DNA of 64,000 nt from UTCFX2 sp002050125 (GCA_027494035.1 JAOSJQ010000001.1:2666001-2730000), one strand, 5' to 3'; shown: positions 37,060-45,778, counted from the first letter of the stretch. A program made the numbers and translations. The notes: a model not told the origin generated them from the letters alone.

Positions 37060-40000
37060 ATGTCACGCCTGAAATTATCTTTTCCTCTGCAGATGGCAAT
37101 TTTTACTGCCGTCCTGGGCATTGCGTGGATCGTGTTGTCCGACCGGCTGGCGCTGTGGTTGTTCACCGACCCCGCCGCGTTGACGGCGTTCCACACGCTC
37201 AAGGGCGTGGGTTTTATCGTCGCAGCCAGCCTGACGCTTTATCTCCTGCTGCGGCGTGAAGCCCGCATCCGCGCGCAGATCTCGCAAGATTACGAAAACA
37301 CCATCCAGAATGCGGTGGTGGGGATTTTTCAGTCCACCCCGGAGGGTCGTTACATCAGCGTGAACCGCGAAATGGCGCGCATCTATGGCTACGACACCCC
37401 CGAACAGATGGTGAGCGAGGTGCAAGATATCGGCAGCCAGCTTTTTGTCGACCCGGAGGAACGCAGAGCGCTGCTCGAGAAAATCGAAATCGATGGCATG
37501 ATTATGAATTTCGAGAGCCGCCGGCGGCGGCGTGACGGGCAGGAGATCGACACGACCGAAACGGCGCGGGCGGTGCGCGGCGCTTCCGGCAAGACGCTCT
37601 ATTACGAAGGTTTCATCCAGGATATGACCCAGCGCGAGCACGCCGCCCGCGTCGAAGACGCCATGTACGAGATCGCCAAAGAGGTGAATTCGACCCGTTC
37701 GCTGGGCGAGCTGTACGCCTTCATCCACCAAACCCTGGCGGGGATCCTGCCGGCGGAAAACTTCTACATTGCGCTGTACGACCGCGAGAACAACCAGGTA
37801 TCTTTCCCTTATTTTGTGGACCAGTACGACGAGCCCTTGCCGGCAAAGCCGTTTGGACGGGGCTTGACCGAATATGTGCTGCGCAGCGAAGCGCCGCTGC
37901 TGGCTTCGCCGGAGGTCTTCCGCGGCTTGGTGGCGCGCGGGGAAGTCGAGATCGTGGGGGTGGATTCGCTCGATTGGCTGGGTGTGCCGCTGCGCATCGA
38001 AGAGCGCGTGATCGGCGTGATGGCGGTGCAGTCCTACAGTGAAGAAACGCGCTACGGGGCGGCTGACTTGAGCATCCTGAGCTTTATCTCCACCCAGGTT
38101 GCGCTGGCAATCGAGCGCAAACGCGCCCAAACCGCCTTGCAGGAGAGCGAAGCGCGCTACCGCAGCCTGGTGGACAACTCGCCGATTGGGATCATGGTAC
38201 AGTGCGACAACCGGATCGTGTTCGTCAACGCCTCGCTCTGCGAAAAGTTTAACGTGAAGAACCCGGAGCAGCTCCTGGGGCGCCTGATCACCGATTTCAT
38301 CCATCCCGACGACGCCCCGGCAGTGCTGGAGCGGGTCAACCGGCTGCTTAGTGGAGAGACGCCGCATTACCCCGCGGAAGTGACCTACTTACAGTTCGAT
38401 GGAAGCCCGCTGCCAACCGAAGCGGTGGGGGTGCGAACCACTTATCAGGGGCGCCCGGCGGTGCAGGTGATGATCACCGATCTGCGCGAGCGCCGGTCCG
38501 CCCAGCAGGCGTTGCAGCGCCAGATCCGCGAGATGGGCATGCTCAACGCGGTGAGCGGCGCCTGCGCCAGCGCGACCGACCTGGACGACCTGTTCACCCG
38601 CATCACCCAGATCATCGCCAAGGCGCTCTACTCCGATAACTGCGGGGTGCTGCTGGCAAATCCGCAGGACGGTGTCTGGCGCGCCCACCCCTCGTACCAC
38701 GGCGCCGATCCGGGGACGGTGTTCGTACCCCATCCGCTCGACGAGGGGGTCGTCGGTCGGGTGATCTCCACCCGCCGTGCGGTGCGCGTCGCCGACATCC
38801 GCGCCGTGCCGGAGTTTGTCGCCACCACGTCGGGGGTGCTGGCGGAGCTGGCGGCGCCGATCCTGATCGATGGCGCGGTCTTCGGGGTGATCAACGCCGA
38901 GAGCCGCCAGCCGGAGGCGTTCAGCGAGCACGACGAGCGCCTGCTGACCACGGTCGCCGACAGCCTGGCGACTGCCATTCAGAAAATTCAACTGCTGCAG
39001 CACGAAAAGACGAGCCGCCGCCAGGCGGAGCTGCTGGGCGAGGCGGCGCTGGCGCTCAGCGGTCCGCTCGACCTGAAAACGCGCCTGAACGTGATCCTGG
39101 AAAATCTGAGCCTGCTGGCGCCGTTCGACGCCGCTGCGGTCGTCCTGGAGGACCTGGAGGAGATGCTGGTTGCGGCGGCGCGCGGCTTCTCGCCCGCGCA
39201 GGAGGTTGTGGGCAAACGGCTGGATTACACCGCCGATTGGCTGGAGCTGATCGAGGCGCAGCAGCCGATCATTTTTGCCGACCTGCAGGCGGACCCGCGC
39301 TTTGCGGGCATCCCGGGCGCCGAAAACGCCCGCGGCTGGATGAGCGTGCCGCTGGTCGCCTACAAACGGGCGATCGGGTTTATCAACCTGGAAAGCCTCC
39401 AGCCGAATGTTTATAATGAAGAGCAAGCCGCGCTGGTGCAGACCTTTGCCGACCAGGCTGCCATCGCCATCGAAAACGCCCGCCTGTACGAAGCGGAACA
39501 ACAGCGGCGCAAAGACAACGCCCGCCTGTTGGACGAGCTGCAAGTCAGCACTTTCGAACTCTCGCTGGCGTACGACAAGACGCTGGAAGGCTGGGCGCGG
39601 GCGCTCGAAATCCGCGACCGCGAGACTTCGGGGCATACCCGGCGGGTGACCGAACTCACGATCCGGCTGGCAAGGCGGTTTGGCATCCCCGACGAGGAAA
39701 TCCCGAACCTGCGGCGCGGGGTGCTGCTGCACGACATTGGCAAAATGGGCATCCCCGACCACATCCTGAAGAAGACCGGACCGCTCACCAGCGAAGAGTG
39801 GCAGGAGATGCGCATGCACCCGCAGTACGCCTTCGACCTGCTGCACCCCATCGCCTATCTGCGCCCGGCGCTGGACATCCCCTTTTGCCACCACGAGAAA
39901 TGGGACGGCAGCGGCTATCCGCGCGGCTTGGCGGGCGAGGATATTCCGTTAGCGGCGCGCATCTTTGCGGTGGTGGACGTGTGGGACGCGCTGCTGCACG

Positions 40001-40125
40001 AGCGCCCCTACCGCAAAGCCTGGAGCCTGAGCGAGACGCTGGCGCACATCCGCCGCCAGAGCGGGCTGGCGTTTGATCCGGCGGTGGTCACAGTTTTCCT
40101 GGAAATGGTCGAAGAATTTAGTTGA
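37060..40125 (+). CDS. PAS/GAF sensor with HD-GYP cyclic-di-GMP phosphodiesterase domain
   Basis: A 1021-aa signalling protein. Two N-terminal membrane segments (about 10-32 and 45-65), a PAS domain (about 80-195), GAF (205-355), PAS (365-490), GAF (505-650), GAF (665-815) and a C-terminal HD-GYP domain (about 840-1015). The catalytic residues are present: HTRRVTELT, LLHDIGKMG (H891-D892), the HH pair 944-945 and the GYP loop DGSGYPRGL. It should hydrolyse c-di-GMP in response to several small-molecule or redox inputs. It appears monocistronic. No partner diguanylate cyclase is in the window. Confidence 0.9.
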   Translation: MSRLKLSFPLQMAIFTAVLGIAWIVLSDRLALWLFTDPAALTAFHTLKGVGFIVAASLTLYLLLRREARIRAQISQDYENTIQNAVVGIFQSTPEGRYISVNREMARIYGYDTPEQMVSEVQDIGSQLFVDPEERRALLEKIEIDGMIMNFESRRRRRDGQEIDTTETARAVRGASGKTLYYEGFIQDMTQREHAARVEDAMYEIAKEVNSTRSLGELYAFIHQTLAGILPAENFYIALYDRENNQVSFPYFVDQYDEPLPAKPFGRGLTEYVLRSEAPLLASPEVFRGLVARGEVEIVGVDSLDWLGVPLRIEERVIGVMAVQSYSEETRYGAADLSILSFISTQVALAIERKRAQTALQESEARYRSLVDNSPIGIMVQCDNRIVFVNASLCEKFNVKNPEQLLGRLITDFIHPDDAPAVLERVNRLLSGETPHYPAEVTYLQFDGSPLPTEAVGVRTTYQGRPAVQVMITDLRERRSAQQALQRQIREMGMLNAVSGACASATDLDDLFTRITQIIAKALYSDNCGVLLANPQDGVWRAHPSYHGADPGTVFVPHPLDEGVVGRVISTRRAVRVADIRAVPEFVATTSGVLAELAAPILIDGAVFGVINAESRQPEAFSEHDERLLTTVADSLATAIQKIQLLQHEKTSRRQAELLGEAALALSGPLDLKTRLNVILENLSLLAPFDAAAVVLEDLEEMLVAAARGFSPAQEVVGKRLDYTADWLELIEAQQPIIFADLQADPRFAGIPGAENARGWMSVPLVAYKRAIGFINLESLQPNVYNEEQAALVQTFADQAAIAIENARLYEAEQQRRKDNARLLDELQVSTFELSLAYDKTLEGWARALEIRDRETSGHTRRVTELTIRLARRFGIPDEEIPNLRRGVLLHDIGKMGIPDHILKKTGPLTSEEWQEMRMHPQYAFDLLHPIAYLRPALDIPFCHHEKWDGSGYPRGLAGEDIPLAARIFAVVDVWDALLHERPYRKAWSLSETLAHIRRQSGLAFDPAVVTVFLEMVEEFS

Positions 40126-40200
40126 ACCGGCGGGCGGTTATTAGCCGCTGACTGCGTCTGTCTCCCCCCGTGTGCTGCAACCGGTGAATTCTCAAATCGG

Positions 40201-40224
40201 CTGGCGCGGCGCTGCCCGCGCCAG
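40201..40224. terminator. Hairpin between convergent genes
   Basis: CTGGCGCGG (40201-40209) pairs perfectly with CCGCGCCAG (40216-40224) around a 6-nt loop. It sits between the HD-GYP stop and the stop of the minus-strand small membrane protein, so it may stop transcription from both sides. There is no long T run. Confidence 0.45.
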
Positions 40225-40365
40225 CTATTTCTGACAGTCTGCCCCTTTGAGACCGTGACACAGCAGCAAATAGAACGCAATTGCCACGCCCGCGACGAGC
40301 GCGATCAGCGCTGGGATCAGGATCAGCACGATAAACGCCATCGAAAGTAAGCCAATAGCACTCAT
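40225..40365 (-). CDS. Small one-pass membrane protein
   Basis: A 46-aa ORF, MSAIGLLSMAFIVLILIPAL then IALVAGVAIAFYLLL followed by CHGLKGADCQK. It is one long hydrophobic segment with two cysteines in a short tail. AGGAAA lies 7 nt before the ATG at 40365, and there is no competing gene on the other strand. No family is recognised. It converges on the HD-GYP gene. Its length is below the usual calling threshold. Confidence 0.55.
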   Translation of the reverse strand: MSAIGLLSMAFIVLILIPALIALVAGVAIAFYLLLCHGLKGADCQK

Positions 40366-40501
40366 AACCGTTTCCTGGTTGGATAACCGCTAAACCTTGC
40401 CGCAGCCAACGCGTGCAGGCGATTATACCGCCAAAATTGGCTGTCGCAGAGCCCTGCCATAGCGCGGGAGAGGTATAAAAGGCCGCCCCTCCCCAATTCC
40501 T

Positions 40502-40623
40502 CCCCAAATCGAGCGAGCAAAATCCGCTCGATTTGGGGAGGGTGACTGGCTTTCCCATTTTTCTGCAGTTTGTTCGTTTTCTTCCCCCAAATCCAGGCGG
40601 GGGAAGCCCGGTGGATTTGGGGG
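40502..40623. repeat. Composite palindromic repeat unit (Q-linker-P)
   Basis: The Q hairpin (arms 40502-40515 and 40525-40538, core CGAGCG/CGCTCG) is followed by GGTGACTGGCTTTCCCA, a linker, and a P hairpin (about 40584-40623, core CCAGGCGGG against CCCGGTGG). Same order as at 7180 and 7384. This repeat fills most of the gap 40366-40704, which holds no gene; G-rich text GGGACTGAGGGGGTCAAAGC follows. Confidence 0.8.
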
Positions 40624-40704
40624 ACTGAGGGGGTCAAAGCGGGGACCCGAGGGGGTGAGGCGGGCTGGGGTGGGGTAAATTCATCTGTTCGATTTTGGGG
40701 AGGG

Positions 40705-41670
40705 TCACGGCAGGGGCGGCGGGCTGTCCTGGCGGAAGGCGGCAATGCGGGCTTCGGCGAGCGCCGCGTAGCCCGGGTCGACCTCGAAGCCAACGTACTT
40801 GCGCCCCGCCTTGAGCGCGGCGATGGCGGTCGAGCCGCTGCCCATGAACGGGTCGAGCACCACCTCGTCCTTGAAGGTGTAAAGCTGCATCAGGCGGTAG
40901 GGCAGCTCGACCGGGAAGGGCGCCGGGTGCCCCACCTTGCGCGCCGATTCGGGGTTGAAGCTCCAGACCGATTTGGTCCACCCCATGAATTGTTCTCTGG
41001 TGATGGTGTTCTCCTTGCCATCGGCGCGGCGGCGTCCGAACCCGCCCTTCGAAAACACCAGGATGTACTCGTGCACGTCGCGCAGCACCGGGTTGGCGGC
41101 GGAGCGCCAGCTCCCCCACGCCATCGAGACGCCCGCCCCGGCGCCCTTGTTCCACACGATCTCGCCGCGCATCAGAAACCCGATCTCGCTCATCAGGCGT
41201 GAGATGTGCGCCGAAAGCGGAATGTACGGCTTGCGCCCCAGGTTGGCGACGTTGACGCAGGCGCGCCCGCCGTGCACTAGGGCGCGGTAGGTCTCGCTGA
41301 AGACCCGCCGCAGCGTCTCCAGGTACTCCGCCAGGGTCAGGTCGTCGTCGTATTCTTTGGCAACGTTGTAGGGCGGCGAGGTCGCCATCAGGTGCAGCGA
41401 ATTATCGGGGATCTGGCGCATGTCCTCCGAACTGGCGCAGATGAGCGTGTTTTCCAGCGCGGCGGGGAACGGCTGATCTGCCGCCGGGTCGGAGGCGGGC
41501 TGCGCTGCCAGGTCGGCGTACAGGCGGGTGCGGTAGTACGCCGATGAGTCGTGGCTGATGCGCGGGGTGACGCCGAATTTGCTGGTCTTAGAGCCTTTTT
41601 TCACCGCTCCGTCCTGGCTGGGGGTCTTCCGCCGGGCTGCCGCCGGGGGAGGTCGGTTCGATTTTACCAT
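40705..41670 (-). CDS. Orphan site-specific DNA methyltransferase (beta class, probably N4-cytosine)
   Basis: A 321-aa methyltransferase. Motif IV TSPPYN (about residues 97-102) comes before motif I DPFMGSGST (about 273-281), the beta-class order; Ser before PPY is usual for N4-methylcytosine enzymes. Other blocks are EYLETLRRVFSETYRAL and the target-recognition middle. No restriction endonuclease is adjacent, so it is probably a solitary regulator of DNA methylation or a remnant of a lost system. Its ATG overlaps the stop of trmO by 7 nt. The N-terminal 65 residues are basic and poorly ordered. Confidence 0.85.
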   Translation of the reverse strand: MVKSNRPPPAAARRKTPSQDGAVKKGSKTSKFGVTPRISHDSSAYYRTRLYADLAAQPASDPAADQPFPAALENTLICASSEDMRQIPDNSLHLMATSPPYNVAKEYDDDLTLAEYLETLRRVFSETYRALVHGGRACVNVANLGRKPYIPLSAHISRLMSEIGFLMRGEIVWNKGAGAGVSMAWGSWRSAANPVLRDVHEYILVFSKGGFGRRRADGKENTITREQFMGWTKSVWSFNPESARKVGHPAPFPVELPYRLMQLYTFKDEVVLDPFMGSGSTAIAALKAGRKYVGFEVDPGYAALAEARIAAFRQDSPPPLP

Positions 41671-42164
41671 GCGGGTCTTGAACGAAGCGCGCGTCCGAGC
41701 GCGTCTGGGCGATTTTGCCGCGCGCCCTCCAGCCAGCCGATGCGAACCTGCGCCTGATCGCTGAACTCGGGCACGTAGGGTTTGAGATCCAGCAGGGGGG
41801 TGCCGTCCAGCACGTCCAGCCGGTCGACGTACAGCCGGTTGGCTTCGATCTTCTCCAGCGGCACGACCGACAGCCCGATGGGGTTGGGGCGCAGCGGGGC
41901 GCGGGTGGCAAAGACGCCGCGCGCTTCGGTGTCCAGGAAGGGGGTCACGATCAGCTCCACGCGGCTGACCTGGTGCAGGTGGTACAAAAGGATGACGTGC
42001 GAGAAACCCTCCAGGTCTTTGAGCCCCGCGGCAAAGCGGGGGAAGATTTCCACTACGCCGGGGGCGCTGGCGGCGCTGCTGGGCTGAATCGGCATCGCGC
42101 TCAGGTCGTGGAACGGGCTGTGGATCACGCCGATGGGGGTGAAACTGATTTTCAGGTTTTCCAT
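41664..42164 (-). CDS. trmO: tRNA (t6A37) N6-methyltransferase, TrmO/TsaA family
   Basis: A 166-aa UPF0066/TrmO protein, which uses S-adenosylmethionine to methylate t6A37 in some tRNAs. Family blocks are IGVIHSPF near the N-terminus, LKDLEGFSHVILLYHLHQ, ARGVFATRAPLRPNPIGLS and VDRLDVLDGTPLLDLKPYVPEFS. Length is typical. It overlaps the downstream DNA methyltransferase gene by 7 nt, so the two are co-expressed. GGAAAAAA lies before the ATG. Confidence 0.92.
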   Translation of the reverse strand: MENLKISFTPIGVIHSPFHDLSAMPIQPSSAASAPGVVEIFPRFAAGLKDLEGFSHVILLYHLHQVSRVELIVTPFLDTEARGVFATRAPLRPNPIGLSVVPLEKIEANRLYVDRLDVLDGTPLLDLKPYVPEFSDQAQVRIGWLEGARQNRPDALGRALRSRPAW

Positions 42165-42407
42165 TGGGTTTTTTCCGGTTTGGCGGCGCGGCGCGCCGCG
42201 CGGGTTAAGGATATTATCTCACGTCTGAGACCACTCAAGCCAGATTTAAATGGCATCTTTCAGCGCGCCCCGATCCGCGCGGGCAGGGCGGATGCATTTG
42301 GCGTAAACCGCGCGGCGAATGCGCCGGGTATTGAATTTCTTAAATATCAGTATATAATGAGAAAAAGGGAGAACCACAACACACTTTCACTGAAAAAGGA
42401 GTCGAAA

Positions 42408-44057
42408 ATGAAACCTCATAAGGGCGGTCTGTTCAGTTTGGGAAGATGCAGCCATTGGTTGACCCTGCTGGCGCTGCTGCTGTTGAGCGCGCTGCCCGCC
42501 CCGCTGGCGGCGGGCGCCGCGCCAGCCGCGGCGAGCATCCCGACGGGTCAGAGCCAGCGCATCGCAGCCGGGCAGACCCCTGCCGGGCTCAGCGCTGCCG
42601 ACTGGCTCAGCATCCAGGCGCAAATCGAAGCCGGTCCCTATCTCAAAGCCTCTAACACCGATGCGGACGACGGGTTTGGTTACAGCGTGGCGATCTCCGG
42701 CGATACGCTGGTGGTTGGGGCGCCTGGTGAAGCCAGCAGCGCCACCGGGGTGAACGGCGACGGGAACAACAACTCGGCTGAGAATGCCGGGGCGGCGTAC
42801 GTCTTCGGGCGCAGCGGCGGCGTTTGGAGCCAGCAGGCGTATCTCAAAGCCTCCAACACTGGGGCGTATGACCAGTTTGGCTGGGGCGTGGCAATCTCTG
42901 GCGACACCGTGGTGGTCGGGGCGTCTGGTGAAGACAGCAGCGCCACCGGGGTGAACGGCGACGGGAGCAACAACTCGGCTGCCAGCGCCGGGGCGGCGTA
43001 CGTCTTCGGGCGCAGCGGCGGCGTTTGGAGCCAGCAGGCGTATCTCAAAGCCTCCAACACCAATGCGGGTGACCGGTTTGGCTACAGCGTGGCGGTCTCT
43101 GGCGACACCGTGGTGGTCGGGGCGCTCTATGAAGACAGCAGCGCCACCGGGGTGAACGGGAACGGTGGCGACAACTCGGCTGCCAGCGCCGGGGCGGCGT
43201 ACGTCTTCGGGCGCAGCGGCGGCGTTTGGAGCCAGCAGGCGTATCTCAAAGCCTCTAACACCGATGCGAGCGACGGGTTTGGTTACAGCGTGGCGATCTC
43301 CGGCGATACGCTGGTGGTTGGGGCGCCTGGTGAAGACAGCAGCGCCACCGGGGTGAACGGGAACGGTGGCGACAACTCGGCTGCCAGCGCCGGGGCGGCG
43401 TACGTCTTCGGGCGCAGCGGCGGCGTTTGGAGCCAGCAGGCGTATCTCAAAGCCTCCAACACTGGGGTGGGTGACTGGTTTGGCTGGGGCGTGGCAATCT
43501 CTGGCGATACCGTGGTGGTAGGGGCGTACTATGAAGACAGCAGCGCCACCGGGGTGAACGGGAACGGGGGCGACAACTCAGCCTCCGCCGCCGGGGCGGC
43601 GTACGTCTTCGGGCGCAGCGGCGGTTATTGGAGCCAGCAGGCGTATCTCAAAGCCTCCAACACTGATGCGGATGACGGGTTTGGCTACAGCGTGGCGGTC
43701 TCTGGCGAGGCGCTGGTGGTCGGGGCGCCCTATGAAGACAGCAGCGCCACCGGGGTGAACGGGAACGGTGGCGACAACTCGGCCCCCATGGCTGGGGCGG
43801 CGTACGTCTTCGGGCGCAGCGGCGGCGTCTGGAGCCAGCAGGCGTATCTCAAAGCCTCCAACACTGGGGCGTATGACCAGTTTGGCTGGGGCGTGGCAAT
43901 CTCTGGCGGCACCGTGGTGGTCGGGGCGTCTGGTGAAGACAGCAGCGCCACCGGGGTGAACGGCGACGGGAGCGACAACTCAGCCCCCTCCTCCGGGGCG
44001 GCGTACGTCTTTGAGTCGAGCGCAGTGATCGTCTTTTTGCCGCGCGTGGCGCGATAA
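42408..44057 (+). CDS. Secreted FG-GAP repeat protein, copy 1
   Basis: A 549-aa exported protein. AAAAAGGAG precedes the ATG at 42408; a signal peptide ends after about 45 residues (LLALLLLSALPAPLAAGAA). Seven tandem repeats of exactly 67 residues (201 bp; first copies of YLKASNT at about 42637, 42838, 43039, 43240, 43441, 43642 and 43843) have the FG-GAP form: D-x-FG-[YW]-[SG]VA[IV]SGDT-[LV]VVGA, GAAYVF, GVWSQQA. FG-GAP repeats form a calcium-binding beta-propeller like integrin alpha chains. The C-terminus is ESSAVIVFLPRVAR. A paralogue lies inverted at 50690-52354. Function probably adhesion or surface display. Confidence 0.88.
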   Translation: MKPHKGGLFSLGRCSHWLTLLALLLLSALPAPLAAGAAPAAASIPTGQSQRIAAGQTPAGLSAADWLSIQAQIEAGPYLKASNTDADDGFGYSVAISGDTLVVGAPGEASSATGVNGDGNNNSAENAGAAYVFGRSGGVWSQQAYLKASNTGAYDQFGWGVAISGDTVVVGASGEDSSATGVNGDGSNNSAASAGAAYVFGRSGGVWSQQAYLKASNTNAGDRFGYSVAVSGDTVVVGALYEDSSATGVNGNGGDNSAASAGAAYVFGRSGGVWSQQAYLKASNTDASDGFGYSVAISGDTLVVGAPGEDSSATGVNGNGGDNSAASAGAAYVFGRSGGVWSQQAYLKASNTGVGDWFGWGVAISGDTVVVGAYYEDSSATGVNGNGGDNSASAAGAAYVFGRSGGYWSQQAYLKASNTDADDGFGYSVAVSGEALVVGAPYEDSSATGVNGNGGDNSAPMAGAAYVFGRSGGVWSQQAYLKASNTGAYDQFGWGVAISGGTVVVGASGEDSSATGVNGDGSDNSAPSSGAAYVFESSAVIVFLPRVAR

Positions 44058-44095
44058 GCGCCGCAGCGCCTGGGCAAAACCGGTCGCAGGGCAGC

Positions 44096-44127
44096 AAGCG
44101 CGCCAGCCGGGCAGGCTAGCGCGCTTG
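44096..44127 (+). terminator. Hairpin downstream of FG-GAP gene 1
   Basis: CAAGCGCGC (44096-44104) pairs with GCGCGCTTG (44119-44127); the inner AGCC/GGCT extends the stem with one mismatch. No T run follows. It is not preserved downstream of the second FG-GAP gene, although about 50 nt of the flank up to its first arm are shared. Confidence 0.4.
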
Positions 44128-44147
44128 CGCGCGCTGACCCTCCCTCG

Positions 44148-44180
44148 CCCTCCCCAAATTTGGCACGAATTTGGGGAGGG
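44148..44180. repeat. Solo Q-type palindromic hairpin
   Basis: CCCTCCCCAAATT (44148-44160) pairs perfectly with AATTTGGGGAGGG (44168-44180). Here the inner variable stem of the family is missing, leaving only the conserved outer stem and a 7-nt loop (TGGCACG). Confidence 0.75.
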
Positions 44181-44208
44181 CAGGGTGGGGTCCCAGGCGG
44201 CGAATCGG

Positions 44209-44237
44209 TTGCTTTTTTTGGCAGATGAACTTATAAT
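44209..44237 (+). promoter_or_regulatory. Promoter of the mgtE leader
   Basis: TTGCTT (44209-44214) and a perfect TATAAT (44232-44237) are spaced by exactly 17 nt. The expected transcript start (about 44244) coincides with the ATG of the upstream ORF at 44245, so that ORF is probably translated from a leaderless mRNA. Confidence 0.72.
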
Positions 44238-44244
44238 CGCGCCT

Positions 44245-44364
44245 ATGTTACCTACAGAGACCTCGTCCATCGTGATTGCCGAAGCGGACGCCGCTTCCGA
44301 TCCTGACGACGAACCCAGTCCCAGACAACCGAGGCTTGGCTTAGCCCTGGCGTCTGCCGCGTAA
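44245..44364 (+). CDS. Upstream ORF with acidic/proline run before mgtE (candidate Mg2+-sensing leader)
   Basis: A 39-aa ORF: residues 1-18 are MLPTETSSIVIAEADAAS, then DPDDEPSP (19-26), RQPRLGLALASAA. It sits directly downstream of a strong promoter and ends 5 nt before a hairpin that covers the mgtE ribosome site. Acidic and proline runs near the start of a nascent chain destabilise ribosomes when Mg2+ is low; this is how E. coli MgtL (which carries EPDPTP) senses Mg2+. The same logic before an unrelated Mg2+ transporter is a strong suggestion but unproven. The ORF may also encode nothing more than a peptide. Confidence 0.62.
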   Translation: MLPTETSSIVIAEADAASDPDDEPSPRQPRLGLALASAA

Positions 44365-44368
44365 CGCA

Positions 44369-44400
44369 GCGTCTCCGGGGCAATCTAACCCTGGAGGCGC
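44369..44400 (+). promoter_or_regulatory. Hairpin sequestering the mgtE Shine-Dalgarno
   Basis: GCGTCTCCGGGG (44369-44380) pairs with CCCTGGAGGCGC (44389-44400): 12 bp with two G-U wobbles and an 8-nt loop. The 3' arm contains the GGAGG (44393-44397) of mgtE. CCCTGG at 44345-44350, inside the upstream ORF, can pair instead with CCGGGG (44375-44380) and would free the site. Translation of the upstream ORF could therefore switch between the two forms. Confidence 0.6.
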
Positions 44401-44403
44401 TTG

Positions 44404-45753
44404 ATGAACTATCCCGCAACCGAAGCCATCCTATCCCAGGTGCAGGAAGCGCTCGAACGCGACGACCTGAACCGGGCGATCCACATCCTGCAAGCCCTAA
44501 AACCGGTCGATCAGGCGGAAGTCTTCGAAGACCTGGACGACGAAGATCAGGTTTCGCTGCTCCCCAACCTCGAAACCGACGTTTCAGCGGACATCCTCGA
44601 ATACCTGGAAGACGAGGATGCGGCGCGGCTGGCTGCCAGCCTGTCCGAAGACGACGTGGTGCGCATCGTCAACGAGATGGAACCCGACGAAGCGGCGGAC
44701 CTGCTCGGCGACATCCAGCCGAGCCAGGCGCAGGCGATCCTGGCGCAGCTCGACAACCCCGAAGAAGTGCGCCCGCTGCTGCTCCACCCCGACGAGAGCG
44801 CCGGCGGGTTGATGACTTCGGAATACCTGGCGCTGCGCCGGCGCATGACCGTGGCGGAGGCGCTGCAAGCCCTGCGCGACTGGCACCCCGACCGCGACTG
44901 GATCTATTACCTGTACGTGGTGGACGGGCAGAACCGCCTGAGCGGGGTGGTCAGCCCGCGCCAGCTCATCGTCTCCGATCCGGGCGAGTTGATCATGGAC
45001 ATCATGGACACCGATTTCATCTCGGTGAAGGCGGGCGAAGACCAGGAAAAAGTGGCGGAGGTGATGTCGCGCTACGACCTGCTGGCGCTGCCGGTGGTGG
45101 ACGACCACAACGTGCTGCTGGGGATGATCACGATCGACGACGTGATGGACGTGGTGGTGGAGGAGGCGACCGAAGACATTCAAAAGCTGGGCGGCGCGCT
45201 GCCGTTGGACGAGCCGTACCTGTTGACCAAAGCCGGTTCGATCGTGCGCAAGCGCATCGGCTGGCTGATGCTGCTGTTCGTGACCGAAAGCCTGACCGGC
45301 ACGGTCTTGCGCCATTATGAAGATGAGCTGCAAGTCGCGGTGGCGCTGGCGTTCTTCGTGCCGCTGTTGATCGGGACGGGCGGCAACGCCGGTTCGCAAA
45401 CCACCAGCACCATCATCCGCGCCTTGGCGGTGGGCGAAATCCACATCCGCGATTGGCTGCGCGCCCTGTGGCACGAATCGCGGGTGGGGCTGCTGCTGGG
45501 GGTCGGCATGGCGGCGCTGGCGTATCTGCGCGCCCTGACCTGGGGCAGTTCGAGCGCGCTCTCGCTGACCGTGGCGATCGCCGTGCTGTCGATCGTGATT
45601 TGGGCGAACGTGCTGGGGGCGGTGCTGCCGATCGCGGCGCAGCGCTTCAAGATCGACCCGACCGTGGTTTCGGGTCCGGTGATGAGCACGCTGGTCGACG
45701 CGACCGGTTTGTTCATCTACTTCAGCATCGCCCGCTTCATCATGAAGCTTTGA
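44404..45753 (+). CDS. mgtE: Magnesium transporter MgtE
   Basis: A 449-aa Mg2+ channel/transporter. An N-terminal MgtE_N superhelix (about 1-125, with ALKPVDQAEVFEDLDDEDQVSLL), two CBS domains (about 130-255, ending VVVEEATEDIQKLGG) and five membrane helices follow. The pore signature GTGGNAGSQTT is present (about residue 325). In known MgtE, Mg2+ bound at the acidic cytosolic face closes the pore. The start is ATG at 44404 rather than TTG at 44401. The upstream ORF and hairpin suggest control of its translation. It is followed after 25 nt by an ABC transporter. Confidence 0.93.
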   Translation: MNYPATEAILSQVQEALERDDLNRAIHILQALKPVDQAEVFEDLDDEDQVSLLPNLETDVSADILEYLEDEDAARLAASLSEDDVVRIVNEMEPDEAADLLGDIQPSQAQAILAQLDNPEEVRPLLLHPDESAGGLMTSEYLALRRRMTVAEALQALRDWHPDRDWIYYLYVVDGQNRLSGVVSPRQLIVSDPGELIMDIMDTDFISVKAGEDQEKVAEVMSRYDLLALPVVDDHNVLLGMITIDDVMDVVVEEATEDIQKLGGALPLDEPYLLTKAGSIVRKRIGWLMLLFVTESLTGTVLRHYEDELQVAVALAFFVPLLIGTGGNAGSQTTSTIIRALAVGEIHIRDWLRALWHESRVGLLLGVGMAALAYLRALTWGSSSALSLTVAIAVLSIVIWANVLGAVLPIAAQRFKIDPTVVSGPVMSTLVDATGLFIYFSIARFIMKL

Positions 45754-45778
45754 AATCCTGGGGTAAGCCGAGCAGCGC

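Noticed and set aside
42637..44030. CRISPR-like array from regular 201-bp repeats
   Set aside because: The repeats are in frame, 67 codons long and encode FG-GAP motifs; the period is far too long for CRISPR. The same holds for 50690-52150.
44058..44403. M-box (ykoK) riboswitch before mgtE
   Set aside because: The expected long conserved core is not present; only a short ORF and one hairpin are seen.
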